Shown one piece after another: positions 52,320-60,977 of a stretch of 64,000 nt of DNA (position 1 is the first letter of the stretch; every line of letters starts with the position of its first letter). The position numbers and the translations under genes were made by a program. This DNA comes from Amycolatopsis acidiphila. Its GTDB lineage: Bacteria; Actinomycetota; Actinomycetes; Mycobacteriales; Pseudonocardiaceae. Location of the stretch: positions 6,448,001-6,512,000 of the forward strand of contig NZ_CP090063.1 in assembly GCF_021391495.1 (NCBI RefSeq). Direction: 5' to 3'. The notes under the pieces are model-generated. The model did not search any database, was not told the origin of the DNA, and saw only the letters and a list, made by a program, of their open reading frames with translations.

Positions 52320-53710
52320 GCAGTCCCGACCTCAGCAGGTTCGGCTACGAGCAGGAGCTCCGCCGGACGATGACACTGCGCGACCTCGTCGTCTACGGCA
52401 TGGTCTTCATGGTGCCGATCGCGCCGTTCTCGATCTTCGGCTCGGTGTTCAACGGCTCGTCCGGCATGGTGCCGCTCACCTACATCATCGGCTGGGTCGC
52501 GATGGTCTTCACCGCGATCAGCTACCGCGAGATGTCGCGCGCGTTCCCGATCGCGGGTTCGGTCTACGCGTACGCGGGCCGCGGGCTCAACCCGTCGGCC
52601 GGTTTCCTCGCCGGCTGGGCGATCCTGCTCGACTACCTCCTGGTGCCGACCCTGCTGTACGTCGTGGGCGCGCAGGCGATGGCCAACGTCGTGCCCGACG
52701 TGCCGCAGTGGGCGTGGATCGTGCTCTTCGTGCTGCTGAACACGATCATCAACCTGCGCGGCGTGGAGACCACGGCGACGGCGAACAAGGTGTTCCTGTA
52801 CGCGCAGCTGCTCGTGCTGGTGGTCTTCGTGGTGCTCGCCGTGATCGGCATCAGCCGCGGCGACGGCGGCTCGCACTGGTCCGGCACGCCGTTCTTCAAC
52901 TCGGCCGAGTTCTCGCCGTCGCTGGTGTTCGGCGCGTTGTCGATCGCGGTGCTGTCCTTCCTCGGCTTCGACGCGATCTCGACGATGTCCGAGGAGGTCA
53001 AGGGCGGCTCGCGGGTGATCGGCCGGGCGACCCTGATCACGCTGAGCCTGGTCGCGGTGCTGTTCATCGTCCAGACCTACCTCGCCGCGCTGCTGGTGCC
53101 GGGCAAGACGCAGTTCGACACCGACGACGCGGCCAACAACGCCTTCTACGACATCTCGAACCTGATCGGCGGGCGGGTGTTCGAGATCGTGATCGCACTC
53201 GCGGTGGCGATCGGCGCGGCGATCGCGAACTCGCTCGTGGCACAGGCCGCGACCTCGCGGCTGCTGTTCTCCATGGCACGCGACGGCCAGCTGCCGCGGT
53301 TCCTGCGCGACGTGCACCCGGTGCGCCGGGTGCCGCAGAAGGCGATCCTGCTGGTGGCGGGGATCAGCCTGGTGCTGGGCCTGTTCCTGGTAGGGCAGAT
53401 CGCCCTGCTGTCGTCGCTGGTCAACTTCGGCGCGCTGTTCTCGTTCCTGGTACTGCACGTCTCCGTGGTGTCGCATTACCTGTTCCGCCGGCGCGACCGT
53501 CGCTTCGGGCTGCACCTGATCGTGCCGGTCATCGGGTTCGTGATCATCGGCTACGTACTGGTGAACGCCGACATCCACGCGAAGGTCGGCGGCCTGGTGT
53601 GGCTCGCGGTCGGCGTCGCGGTACTGGTGTTCTTCAAGGTCACCGGCCGCTCGGCGAAGCTCACCCTGGAAGAAGGGACGCCAGCGTCCGAAGAAAGCCC
53701 GTCGTCGTAG
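52316..53710 (+). CDS. APC-family amino-acid permease
   Basis: A 464-residue secondary transporter of the APC superfamily with about twelve membrane helices. Typical signatures are LRDLVVYGMVFMVPIAPFSIFG near 22, SYREMSRAFPIAGSVYAYAGRGLNPSAGFLAGW near 68, and FLGFDAISTMSEEVKGGSRVIGRAT near 222. The short acidic tail is cytoplasmic. It starts on the overlap with the peptidase stop. Probably imports an amino acid or amine. The final 50 bp overlap cobC on the opposite strand, an unusually long convergent overlap. Confidence 0.87.
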   Translation: MSSPDLSRFGYEQELRRTMTLRDLVVYGMVFMVPIAPFSIFGSVFNGSSGMVPLTYIIGWVAMVFTAISYREMSRAFPIAGSVYAYAGRGLNPSAGFLAGWAILLDYLLVPTLLYVVGAQAMANVVPDVPQWAWIVLFVLLNTIINLRGVETTATANKVFLYAQLLVLVVFVVLAVIGISRGDGGSHWSGTPFFNSAEFSPSLVFGALSIAVLSFLGFDAISTMSEEVKGGSRVIGRATLITLSLVAVLFIVQTYLAALLVPGKTQFDTDDAANNAFYDISNLIGGRVFEIVIALAVAIGAAIANSLVAQAATSRLLFSMARDGQLPRFLRDVHPVRRVPQKAILLVAGISLVLGLFLVGQIALLSSLVNFGALFSFLVLHVSVVSHYLFRRRDRRFGLHLIVPVIGFVIIGYVLVNADIHAKVGGLVWLAVGVAVLVFFKVTGRSAKLTLEEGTPASEESPSS

Positions 53711-54680
53711 CCTCGTCCCGCACGGCGAGGCGCAGGTGGTCGCCGTCCAGCCCGGGAAACGTGTCGCCCCGGCGGACGGCGTACCCGGCTTCCCGCAACC
53801 GCAGGCGAAGCCGTTGCGCACCAGGGATTTTGACGAGCACGAACGGTGCCCGCGGCGTGCCGGGCACGGCCACCCCCAGCTCCCGCAACCCGGCGACGAG
53901 CCGTTCGCGGTCGCGTTCGGCGAGGACGGCGAGCTTGTCGGCCTCGTCGAGCGCGGCCGGCCGGCAGCAGGCGACGACCGCGCGCGCGGCGGGCGTCGAC
54001 ACCGACCACGGCGGTTGCACCGCTTGCAGCCGCCGCACGATGCCGGGTTCCGCCAGCAGGTAACCCGCCCGCAGTCCCGCGATGCCCCAGGTCTTGGTCA
54101 GGCTGCGGATCACGACGAGGCCTGGAAGCGCTTTCCCCGCCAGCGACTCCGGCTCGCCCGGTACCGCGTCGAGGAAGGCCTCGTCGACGACCAGGACGCG
54201 GCCCGGCCGCAGCAACGCCTCCAGCGTCGCGGCGGGATGCAGCACGGACGTCGGGTTCGTGGGGTTGCCGACGAACACGAGGTCGGCGTCGTCCGGCACC
54301 AGCGATGGGTCGAGGACGTAGTCGGGCTGCAGGACCACGCGTCGGGGCTCGTGCCCCGCCGCACGCAACGCGGCCTCCGGCTCGGTGAACTGCGGGTGCA
54401 CCACGACGGCGTCACGACCGCGGAAAGCCGTTGCCAGCAAGGTGAACGCCTCCGCCGCACCGGCCGTCACGAGAACTTCGCCGGGCTGCCTGCCGTGCCT
54501 GGCCGCGACCGCTTCGGTGGCCTCCGTCGCGTCCGGGTAGGCCGCGAGTTCGGCGAGGCTCTCGGCCAGTTCGCGGCGCAGCCATTCAGGCGGCTCGGGC
54601 AGTCGCACGTTGACGGCGAGGTCGATCAGGCCCGCGCCCACCTCGCGGTCACCGTGATGGTGCAGGTCATAGTCACTCAT
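53661..54680 (-). CDS. cobC: Threonine-phosphate decarboxylase-like aminotransferase
   Basis: A 339-residue fold-I PLP enzyme, of the type placed in actinobacterial cobalamin loci as CobC (Rv2231c-like); it is expected to supply (R)-1-amino-2-propanol phosphate. Motifs are HHHGDREVGAGLIDLAVNV at the start, the PLP contact FVGNPTNPTS near 135, the Asp in VVDEAFLDAVP near 163, and the PLP Lys in IRSLTKTWGIAGLRAGY near 193. The start overlaps the cobB stop by 8 bp, so it is the last gene of the riboswitch operon. Confidence 0.85.
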   Translation of the reverse strand: MSDYDLHHHGDREVGAGLIDLAVNVRLPEPPEWLRRELAESLAELAAYPDATEATEAVAARHGRQPGEVLVTAGAAEAFTLLATAFRGRDAVVVHPQFTEPEAALRAAGHEPRRVVLQPDYVLDPSLVPDDADLVFVGNPTNPTSVLHPAATLEALLRPGRVLVVDEAFLDAVPGEPESLAGKALPGLVVIRSLTKTWGIAGLRAGYLLAEPGIVRRLQAVQPPWSVSTPAARAVVACCRPAALDEADKLAVLAERDRERLVAGLRELGVAVPGTPRAPFVLVKIPGAQRLRLRLREAGYAVRRGDTFPGLDGDHLRLAVRDEATTTGFLRTLASLLPG

Positions 54681-56001
54681 GCGCGTGCACCGCGGCCGCG
54701 AAGCGCCGTGCCGGCCCGGGGTGCCCCGCCCAGTGGACGTGCAGGTAGGACGCGTGCAGGGTCGCCGTGGCGAACCCCTCGCCTTGCCCGTCCCACTCCC
54801 AGGCCGGCGTTTTCCCCTGCCGCGGACGGACTTCCGTGCGGTGGAACTCGTGCCCGGTGACCCGGCTGCCGGCCTCGCCGAGCAGGTGCGCCGACGGCGC
54901 GACCGCCTTGCGGTAGCCGAGCGACCCGCGTTTCGTCATGTGTGCCTCGGCGTCGAGCGCGCCCACCATCGGCTGGCCGTCGAGCTCCCGGCACAGGTAC
55001 AGCAGCCCGGCGCACTCGGCGACCACCGGCATTCCACTGTGGACAGCACTGGCGATCTCCTCGCGCAGCGGGAGGTTCGCGGACAGCTCCTCGACGTGCA
55101 CCTCGGGGAAGCCGCCGCCGAAGTAGAGTCCGGCGCACTCGTCCGGAAGTGTCTTGTCGCGCAACGGGTCCAGGTCCACCACGTCGATCCCGTGCGCGGC
55201 CAGCAGCTCGACGGTCTCGGTATAGCGGAAGGTGAACGCCTGCCCGGCCGCCGCCGCGACGACCTTGCGGGGGCCGTCCCAGGAAGCCGCGGGCGACCAG
55301 GGGGTGCCGGACAGCCGTGGCGCCCGCCGCGCCACCCGGACGACCGCGTCGAGGTCGACCCCCCGCCCGATCCACTCGGCCAGTTTCGGCAGCAGCCGCT
55401 GGGAGTCCGTGGCCCGTTCCGCGGCGGGGACGAGTCCGAGATGCCTGCTCGGCGCGTGGATGTCCTCGCTGCGGCGCAACGCGCCCAGCACCGGGATCCC
55501 GGTCGGCACGAGCGCCGCGCGGATCTCGTCCTCGTGCCGCTGCGAGCCGAGCTTGTTGAGGATCACCCCGGCCAGCTCCAGCCGCGGGTCGTACTTCGCG
55601 AAGCCCAGCACCGTCGCGGCGACACTGCGACTCGCGGCACTCGCGTCGACGACGAGCACCACCGGCGCGTCGAGCAGCCGCGCGACGTGCGCTGTCGAGG
55701 CGAAGCCCTCGGTGCCCAGCGCACCGTCGAACAGGCCCATCACGCCTTCGATGACCGCCAGCTCGCCCGCACCGTGCAGGAGCAGCGGGACGAGGAGGTC
55801 TTCGCTCTGCAGAAAGGGATCCAGGTTGCGCGGCGGCCTGCCGGTGGCGAGTGCGTGGTAGCTCGGGTCGATGAAGTCGGGGCCCACCTTGTGCCCGGAG
55901 ACGTCCAGCCCGCGGGCCCGCAGCGCGGCCATCAGCCCGGCCGCGACCGTCGTCTTGCCGTGTCCCGAGCCCGGTGCCGCGATGACGACACGGGCTACCA
56001 T
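54673..56001 (-). CDS. cobB: Cobyrinic acid a,c-diamide synthase
   Basis: A 442-residue amidotransferase that amidates the a and c acetate groups (on hydrogenobyrinic or cobyrinic acid). The ATP site VIAAPGSGHGKTTVAAG is at residues 6-22, with GHKVGPDFIDPSYH near 37. EGVMGLFDG follows near 86. The C-terminal glutamine amidotransferase has its Cys in VVAECAGLLYLC near 326 and the His in TGHEFHRTEV near 385. The ATG lies inside the last codons of cobO (7-bp overlap), and the end overlaps cobC, so the three are coupled. Confidence 0.92.
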   Translation of the reverse strand: MVARVVIAAPGSGHGKTTVAAGLMAALRARGLDVSGHKVGPDFIDPSYHALATGRPPRNLDPFLQSEDLLVPLLLHGAGELAVIEGVMGLFDGALGTEGFASTAHVARLLDAPVVLVVDASAASRSVAATVLGFAKYDPRLELAGVILNKLGSQRHEDEIRAALVPTGIPVLGALRRSEDIHAPSRHLGLVPAAERATDSQRLLPKLAEWIGRGVDLDAVVRVARRAPRLSGTPWSPAASWDGPRKVVAAAAGQAFTFRYTETVELLAAHGIDVVDLDPLRDKTLPDECAGLYFGGGFPEVHVEELSANLPLREEIASAVHSGMPVVAECAGLLYLCRELDGQPMVGALDAEAHMTKRGSLGYRKAVAPSAHLLGEAGSRVTGHEFHRTEVRPRQGKTPAWEWDGQGEGFATATLHASYLHVHWAGHPGPARRFAAAVHAHE

Positions 56002-56609
56002 TCGATCCCTCGCTGGCCCTTTTGCCCGGCGTCCATCGGGTGCTTGACCTTCGTCATCTCCACGACGAGGTCGGCGGCCTCGATCAGCGCGGGTGGCGCG
56101 TCCCGGCCGGTGATGACGACGTGCTGGCGCCCTGGCCGGTCGCGGATGGCGGCGACCACCTCGTCCACGTCGATCCAGCCCCACTTCAGGGGATAGGTGA
56201 ACTCGTCGAGCACGTAGAAGTCGTGGCGTTCGTCGGCGAGGCGGCGCCGGATCTCCGCCCAGCCCTCCCGCGCGTTCGCCGCGTGGTCCTCCTCGGTACC
56301 GGCCTTGCGCGACCAGCTCCAGCCCTCGCCCATCTTGTGCCACTCGACGGGACCGCCCTGCCCGGTCTGGTCGTGCAGCTCGCCGAGGGCGCGGAAAGCG
56401 CTCTCTTCGCCCACCCGCCACTTCGCCGACTTGACGAACTGGAACACGCCGATGGACCAGCCCTGGTTCCAGGCGCGCAGCGCCATCCCGAAGGCGGCGG
56501 TGGACTTGCCCTTCATCGCACCGGTGTGCACGGCGAAGATCGGGCGGTTGCGGCGCTGGCGCGTGGTGAGCCCGTCCGCCGGGACTGCCTCCGGTTTGCC
56601 CTGTGGCAT
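55995..56609 (-). CDS. cobO: Cob(I)yrinic acid a,c-diamide adenosyltransferase
   Basis: A 204-residue CobA/CobO-type ATP:corrinoid adenosyltransferase that attaches the 5'-deoxyadenosyl group. The P-loop is VHTGAMKGKSTAAFGMALRA (about 27-46), followed by FQFVKSAKW near 57, VLDEFTYPLKWGWIDVDEVV near 145, and VVITGRDAPPALIEAADLVVEM. The ATG at 56609 shares one base with the chelatase stop. It makes the form of cofactor that the glutamate mutase in this window needs. Confidence 0.93.
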   Translation of the reverse strand: MPQGKPEAVPADGLTTRQRRNRPIFAVHTGAMKGKSTAAFGMALRAWNQGWSIGVFQFVKSAKWRVGEESAFRALGELHDQTGQGGPVEWHKMGEGWSWSRKAGTEEDHAANAREGWAEIRRRLADERHDFYVLDEFTYPLKWGWIDVDEVVAAIRDRPGRQHVVITGRDAPPALIEAADLVVEMTKVKHPMDAGQKGQRGIEW

Positions 56610-58558
56610 CAGGCAGCCCTCCCTAGCCGTGACTTCACCGCACCCGCAAGGGAATCCGCCGCGACCTCGCCCAGCGGCACGTGCTCGCCGCCGAGGTGCT
56701 CGGCCAGCTCGGCAGCCAGACCGAGCCGCATCCGCCCGGTCTCGCAGTCCATCACGACCGACGTGACCTCGGTGAGCAGTCCGGCCGCGGCCTGGGACCG
56801 GCGCACCGCGTCCGGACCGCTCGTGGCCCGGCCGTCGGTCACCACGACGAGCAGCGGCCGCCGCCGCGGGTCCCGCAGCTGTTCGATCCGCAGCACCCTG
56901 GCCGCTTCGAGCAGCCCCTCGGCGAGCGGTGTCCGGCCGCCGGTCGGTAGTGCGTCGAGACGGGTGGCGGCGGCCTCGACGCTGATCGTCGGCGGCAGCG
57001 CCAGCTCGGCCGCACCGGCGCGGAACGTGACCAGCCCGACCTTGTCGCGGCGCTGGTAGGCGTCCAGCAGCAGCGACAGCACCGCTGCCTTCACCTCCCG
57101 CATCCGCGCTTTCGCGCCCATCGAGCCGGACGCGTCCACGCAGAACAGCACCAGGTTGCCCTCGTTGCCTTCGCGCCGGGCGTACCGCAGATCTCCCTTG
57201 CGCAGCACCAGTCCCGGCCCGGACCGGCCGCGACCGGACTGGTGCGGCGCCGCGGCCTGCAGCGTCGCCACCAGATGCGGCTTTCCGGCACGCACGCTCG
57301 GTGGCTGCACGCCGACGGTCCGGCCCGACTCGGTGACCGCCCTCGACCGGCGGCCGCGCTCGCCTTCGCCGACCCCCGCGACCCGGAACACCCGCGCGCG
57401 GAACGGCGTGCCCGCGCCGGTCCGCTGCTCGCCCGGCTCGCCGGCCCCACCGGCGGGTTGCTCGCCGCCGTCGCCCGCCTCCCCCGAGGACGGCTCGGAC
57501 GGCGCGTCCGAACCCGAGCCCGGGCCGTCGTCGTCCGGCTCGGGCGGCTCCGGCGGTTCGGCGTCGCGCAGGGCCTGCTCCAGCTGCTCTTCGTCGATGC
57601 CCGGCGCGTCGAAGGGGTTGCGGCGGCGGCGGTGTGGCAACGCCAGCCGCGCGGCGACCCGGATGTCCTCGGTGGACACTTCGGCGCGGCCGGACCAGGC
57701 CGCGTGCGCGACGGCCGTGCGTGCGGTGACGATGTCCGCCCGCATCCCGTCCACGTCGAAGGACGCGCACACCTCGGCGATCTGCCGCAGCGCGTCGTCG
57801 GCCAGCCCGACCGACGGCAGAAGTTGTTGCGCCGCCTCGATTTCGGCCGCCAGCGCCGCGTCCTCGGAGTCGTACTTCGAGGCGAACGCGTCGGGGTCCG
57901 CCTCGTAGGCGAGGCGGCGGCGGACGACCTCGGCCCGCTGCTCCGGATCCCGGCTGGAGGCGACCTCGACGGTGAGCCCGAACCGGTCGAGCAGCTGCGG
58001 CCGCAGCTCGCCCTCCTCCGGGTTCATCGTGCCGATCAGCACGAACCGCGCCGCGTGCGACACCGAGACGCCTTCGCGCTCGACGGTCGCGCGGCCCATC
58101 GCCGCGGCGTCGAGCAGGGTGTCGACGAGGTGGTCGTGCAGCAGGTTCACCTCGTCCACGTACAGCAGCCCGCGATGGGCCGCGGCGAGCAGACCGGGCT
58201 GGTAGTCGGTGACGCCTTCGGCGAGCGCGCGCTCGAGGTTCAGCGAGCCGATGACCCGGTCCTCGGCCGCGCCGACCGGCAGCTCGACCAGCCGCGCCGG
58301 CCTGCGGATCGCGGGGCCGGCGTGCGGGCCGTCGGGGCAGGCGGGGTCGGGACGGGCCGGGTCGCAGGAGAAGCGGCAGCCCTCGACGACCTCCACCTCG
58401 GGCAGCAGCCCGGCGAGCGCGCGGACCATCGTGGACTTCGCGGTGCCCTTCTCGCCGCGGACGAGGACGCCGCCGATCGCGGGCGAGATCGCGGAGAGCA
58501 CGAGTGCCAGCCGGAGATCCTGCATACCGACGACGGCGGTGAAGGGATACGGCCGCAT
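56609..58558 (-). CDS. Cobaltochelatase subunit, fused ChlI/ChlD type
   Basis: A 649-residue fusion of an AAA+ motor and a von Willebrand A domain. The Walker A site is VRGEKGTAKSTMVRAL (about 33-48), Walker B is LLYVDEVNLL near 127, and the sensor block is FVLIGTMNPEEGELRPQLLDRF near 168. An acidic Pro/Gly/Glu linker (about 330-390) follows, and then the vWA domain with MIDAS LVLFCVDASGSMGAKA near 478 and VVTDGRATSG near 575. In actinobacteria this protein replaces CobS/CobT as partner of CobN for cobalt insertion. GAGGAG precedes ATG 58558. First gene of the operon under the cobalamin riboswitch. Confidence 0.88.
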   Translation of the reverse strand: MRPYPFTAVVGMQDLRLALVLSAISPAIGGVLVRGEKGTAKSTMVRALAGLLPEVEVVEGCRFSCDPARPDPACPDGPHAGPAIRRPARLVELPVGAAEDRVIGSLNLERALAEGVTDYQPGLLAAAHRGLLYVDEVNLLHDHLVDTLLDAAAMGRATVEREGVSVSHAARFVLIGTMNPEEGELRPQLLDRFGLTVEVASSRDPEQRAEVVRRRLAYEADPDAFASKYDSEDAALAAEIEAAQQLLPSVGLADDALRQIAEVCASFDVDGMRADIVTARTAVAHAAWSGRAEVSTEDIRVAARLALPHRRRRNPFDAPGIDEEQLEQALRDAEPPEPPEPDDDGPGSGSDAPSEPSSGEAGDGGEQPAGGAGEPGEQRTGAGTPFRARVFRVAGVGEGERGRRSRAVTESGRTVGVQPPSVRAGKPHLVATLQAAAPHQSGRGRSGPGLVLRKGDLRYARREGNEGNLVLFCVDASGSMGAKARMREVKAAVLSLLLDAYQRRDKVGLVTFRAGAAELALPPTISVEAAATRLDALPTGGRTPLAEGLLEAARVLRIEQLRDPRRRPLLVVVTDGRATSGPDAVRRSQAAAGLLTEVTSVVMDCETGRMRLGLAAELAEHLGGEHVPLGEVAADSLAGAVKSRLGRAA

Positions 58559-58624
58559 GCGACTCCTCGGCTTCAGAGCGGGTGTCCACGCCCACTGGAT
58601 CTGGCCACGCGCCCCGGCAGGGGT

Positions 58625-58735
58625 CACGCAACGGGCGCCGAAGCTCTGGCTGCCGATCCGCGAGGACCGGTCACAGTGGCGGGACCGCCCCGGATTCGCA
58701 CCGGGTTCCACGACGACCGTCCCCGGCATCATCGC
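58625..58735 (-). ncRNA. Cobalamin riboswitch
   Basis: Read on the minus strand, the leader of the chelatase gene contains the AdoCbl-riboswitch core. GGAACCCGGTGCGAATCC begins at about 58709, then CGGTCCCGCCACTGTGA ends at 58671 (the invariant CCCGCxACTGT), and the GGCAGCCAGAGC segment around 58645-58656 is the 3' conserved box. The aptamer ends some 70 nt before the ATG; the intervening RNA includes the ribosome site GAGGAG. UUCGGC in the aptamer's 3' part could pair with GCCGAG overlapping that site, which would be a translational switch. High cobalamin should lower expression of chelatase, cobO, cobB and cobC. Confidence 0.88.
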
Positions 58736-58736
58736 A

Positions 58737-58742
58737 TACGGT
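58737..58742 (+). promoter_or_regulatory. Probable -10 box of a leaderless cobL transcript
   Basis: TACGGT fits the actinomycete TANNNT -10 pattern and lies eight bases before the GTG of cobL, which has no ribosome site. That places the transcription start at or next to the start codon. Confidence 0.45.
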
Positions 58743-58750
58743 TCGGGATC

Positions 58751-59920
58751 GTGACGATTGTCGTTGTGGGCGTCGGCGCCGACGGCTGGGCCGGACTCGG
58801 CGAACCGGCCAGAGCCGAGCTGACCAGCTGTGACGTGCTGTTCGGCAGTGCGCGGCAGCTGGCGCTCATCCCACTGGGGACGCCGAAGAAGACGTGGCCG
58901 AGCCCACTGCTGCCCGCGCTCGGCGAGCTGTTGGCGGGGCACGAGGGCAACCGCTTCGGCGTCCTCGCGAGCGGTGATCCGCTGTTGTCGGGCATCGGCA
59001 CGACGCTGATGAAGCGGTTCGGCGACGTGCGGATCGTGCCGGCGGTGTCCTCGGTCACACTCGCCCGCGCGCGGCTCGGCTGGGCCGCCGAGGAGACCGA
59101 GGTGGTGAGCGTCGTCGGCCGGAACGTGCACCGGGTGGCCCGCGTGCTGACGCCGGGCGCGCGGCTGCTGGTGCTCAGCTCAGACGCGTCGAGCCCGGCC
59201 GTGATCGCGGAACTGCTGACGGCGCACGGCTTCGGTGACAGCGCGCTGACCGTGTTCGAGCAGCTCGGTTCGCCCGCCGAGCGCCGGGTCGAAGGTGTCG
59301 CGCGGACGTGGTCGGCGGAGGTCGATCCGCTCAACATCGTGGCGATCGAATGCGTGGGCGGTCCCGGGCTGGCCACGGTGCCGGGCCTGCCGGACGACGC
59401 GTTCGAGCACGACGGCCAGCTCACCAAGCGGGACCTGCGCGCGCTCGCCCTCGCGCGGCTCGCGCCGTTGCCCGGCCGGTTGCTGTGGGACGTCGGCGCG
59501 GGCGCGGGCAGCGTCGCGATCGAGTGGTCGCGGGCGCATCCGTCCAACCGCGCGATCGCCGTGGAACGCGACGCCGAGCGGGTCGCGCGCATCGGCCGCA
59601 ACGCGGAACGCCTTGGGGTGCCTGATCTTCGCGTGGTCAGGGGTGCCGCGCCGGAGGCGCTGGACGGCCTTCCCGCACCGGACGCGGTGTTCCTCGGCGG
59701 CGGGCTGTCGGCGTGGCGCCGCTGCTTCGACGCGCTCGCGCCCGGCGGCCGGCTCGTCGCACACGCCGTCACCCTCGAATCGGAACAGGCGCTCGCACAG
59801 GCCTACCGGGAATGCGGCGGCGACCTCACCCGCGTCGCTCTCGAACACGCGGCCCCGCTCGGCGGGTTCACCGGCTGGACGCCGGCCCGCACCGTCACCC
59901 AATGGAGCATCAGCAGATGA
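58751..59920 (+). CDS. cobL: Precorrin-6Y C5,15-methyltransferase (decarboxylating), CbiE-CbiT fusion
   Basis: A 389-residue two-domain enzyme. The N-terminal CbiE-type tetrapyrrole methylase (about 1-190) has VVGVGADGWAGL, LASGDPLLSGIG, and PAVSSVTLARARLGW. The C-terminal CbiT-type SAM methyltransferase (about 210-389) has LTKRDLRALALARLAPL and then LLWDVGAGAGSVAIEW. It methylates C5 and C15 and removes the acetate carboxyl at C12. A GTG start, probably leaderless; much of the long frame upstream is the shadow of the chelatase gene. Coupled to cobM (ATGA). Confidence 0.92.
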   Translation: MTIVVVGVGADGWAGLGEPARAELTSCDVLFGSARQLALIPLGTPKKTWPSPLLPALGELLAGHEGNRFGVLASGDPLLSGIGTTLMKRFGDVRIVPAVSSVTLARARLGWAAEETEVVSVVGRNVHRVARVLTPGARLLVLSSDASSPAVIAELLTAHGFGDSALTVFEQLGSPAERRVEGVARTWSAEVDPLNIVAIECVGGPGLATVPGLPDDAFEHDGQLTKRDLRALALARLAPLPGRLLWDVGAGAGSVAIEWSRAHPSNRAIAVERDAERVARIGRNAERLGVPDLRVVRGAAPEALDGLPAPDAVFLGGGLSAWRRCFDALAPGGRLVAHAVTLESEQALAQAYRECGGDLTRVALEHAAPLGGFTGWTPARTVTQWSISR

Positions 59921-60663
59921 CCGTGCACTTCATCGGCGCCGGCCCGGGCGCCGCCGACCTGATCACCGTGCGGGGGCGCGACCTGCTCGCGCGCTGCCAG
60001 GTGTGTCTGTACCCGGGCAGCCTCACCCCGCCCGACCTGCTCGAACACTGCCCGCCGGGGGCGCGGTTCGTCGACACGGCGGAGCTGAACCTGGACCAGA
60101 TCACCGCGGAGCTCGTCGCGGCCCACGAGGCGGGGCACGACGTGGCGCGGCTGTGCTCGGGCGACCCGTCGATCTACAGCGCGGTGGCGGAGCAGATGCG
60201 CCGGCTGGACGCGGCGGGCGTGCCCTACGCCGTGGTGCCGGGCGTCCCGGCGTTCGCGGCGGCGGCCGCCGTACTGGGGCGGGAGCTGACCGTGCCGACG
60301 GTCGGGCAGAGCCTGGTGATCACGCGCGTCCAGGCCCGCTCGACGGCCATGCCCGCGGGCGAGACCCTGGCCGCGTTCGCCGCGACGGGCACGACGCTGG
60401 CCGTGCACCTGGCGATCAACCGGGTGGAGCAGGTGGTCGAGGAGCTGCTGCCGCACTACGGCGCCGGCTGCCCGACGGCCGTCGTGGCACGCGCGAGCCA
60501 GCCGGCGGAGCAGGTCCTGCGCGGGCCACTGGGTGACCTGGCGATGCGGGTCCGCGCCGCGGGCATCACCCGCGCGGCGGTGATCTTCGTGGGCCCCGTC
60601 CTGGCGGCGGAGGTATTCCCGGACAGCTTCCTCTACTCGGCGGCGCGGGAGCGACAGGTGTAG
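59917..60663 (+). CDS. cobM: Precorrin-4 C11-methyltransferase
   Basis: A 248-residue tetrapyrrole methylase. The SAM-binding loop is [18 protein letters not shown] (residues 3-20), [12 protein letters not shown] near 31, the second SAM motif [16 protein letters not shown] near 79, and [16 protein letters not shown] near 102. [12 protein letters not shown] follows near the C-terminus. It methylates C11 of precorrin-4 (or its cobalt form). The ATG overlaps the cobL stop. The next gene in the cob series on this strand is cobK, after the toxin-antitoxin pair and cbiD. Confidence 0.93.
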   Translation: MTVHFIGAGPGAADLITVRGRDLLARCQVCLYPGSLTPPDLLEHCPPGARFVDTAELNLDQITAELVAAHEAGHDVARLCSGDPSIYSAVAEQMRRLDAAGVPYAVVPGVPAFAAAAAVLGRELTVPTVGQSLVITRVQARSTAMPAGETLAAFAATGTTLAVHLAINRVEQVVEELLPHYGAGCPTAVVARASQPAEQVLRGPLGDLAMRVRAAGITRAAVIFVGPVLAAEVFPDSFLYSAARERQV

Positions 60664-60683
60664 CCCCGTGTGACACGCCGGGC

Positions 60684-60689
60684 TACACT
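60684..60689 (+). promoter_or_regulatory. -10 box of the toxin-antitoxin operon
   Basis: TACACT, a good TANNNT match, lies six bases before the GTG start of the antitoxin, which lacks a ribosome site. This is the arrangement of a leaderless transcript. GTGT (60668-60671) and ACAC (60685-60688) around it could be part of an autoregulatory site. Confidence 0.5.
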
Positions 60690-60695
60690 GGGCTC

Positions 60696-60977
60696 GTGGA
60701 CGACGTGATCAGCCAGCGGGAGCTGCGCAACAACTCGGCTGCTGTGATGGATGCCGTCGAGAACGGCGAGACCTTCCGCATCACGCGCAACGGGGTCGAG
60801 GTGGCCGAACTGCGTCCGATCACCCGCCGACGCAAGCTGTCCGCGGAGGAACTCGTGACACGCCACCGACGACTGGCGCACGTCGACGCTGCGGCGATGC
60901 GGGCGGACGCGGATGCCTTCTTCGGCACCGAAGACCGGGTCGGCGAAGACGATCCATGGAGCAGGCCCCGTGGCTGA
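60696..60977 (+). CDS. Phd/VapB-type antitoxin
   Basis: A 93-residue Phd/YefM-family antitoxin. The DNA-binding N-terminus shows [35 protein letters not shown] in the usual order (residues 5-39). The C-terminal charged part that neutralises the toxin follows ([16 protein letters not shown] onwards). Its last codons overlap the PIN-domain toxin gene by 8 bp. It probably represses its own promoter together with the toxin. Confidence 0.88.
   Translation: MDDVISQRELRNNSAAVMDAVENGETFRITRNGVEVAELRPITRRRKLSAEELVTRHRRLAHVDAAAMRADADAFFGTEDRVGEDDPWSRPRG

Noticed and set aside
57242..58750. Upstream extension of the cobL frame
   Set aside because: It is opposite the chelatase gene and the riboswitch; cobL family similarity begins at GTG 58751.
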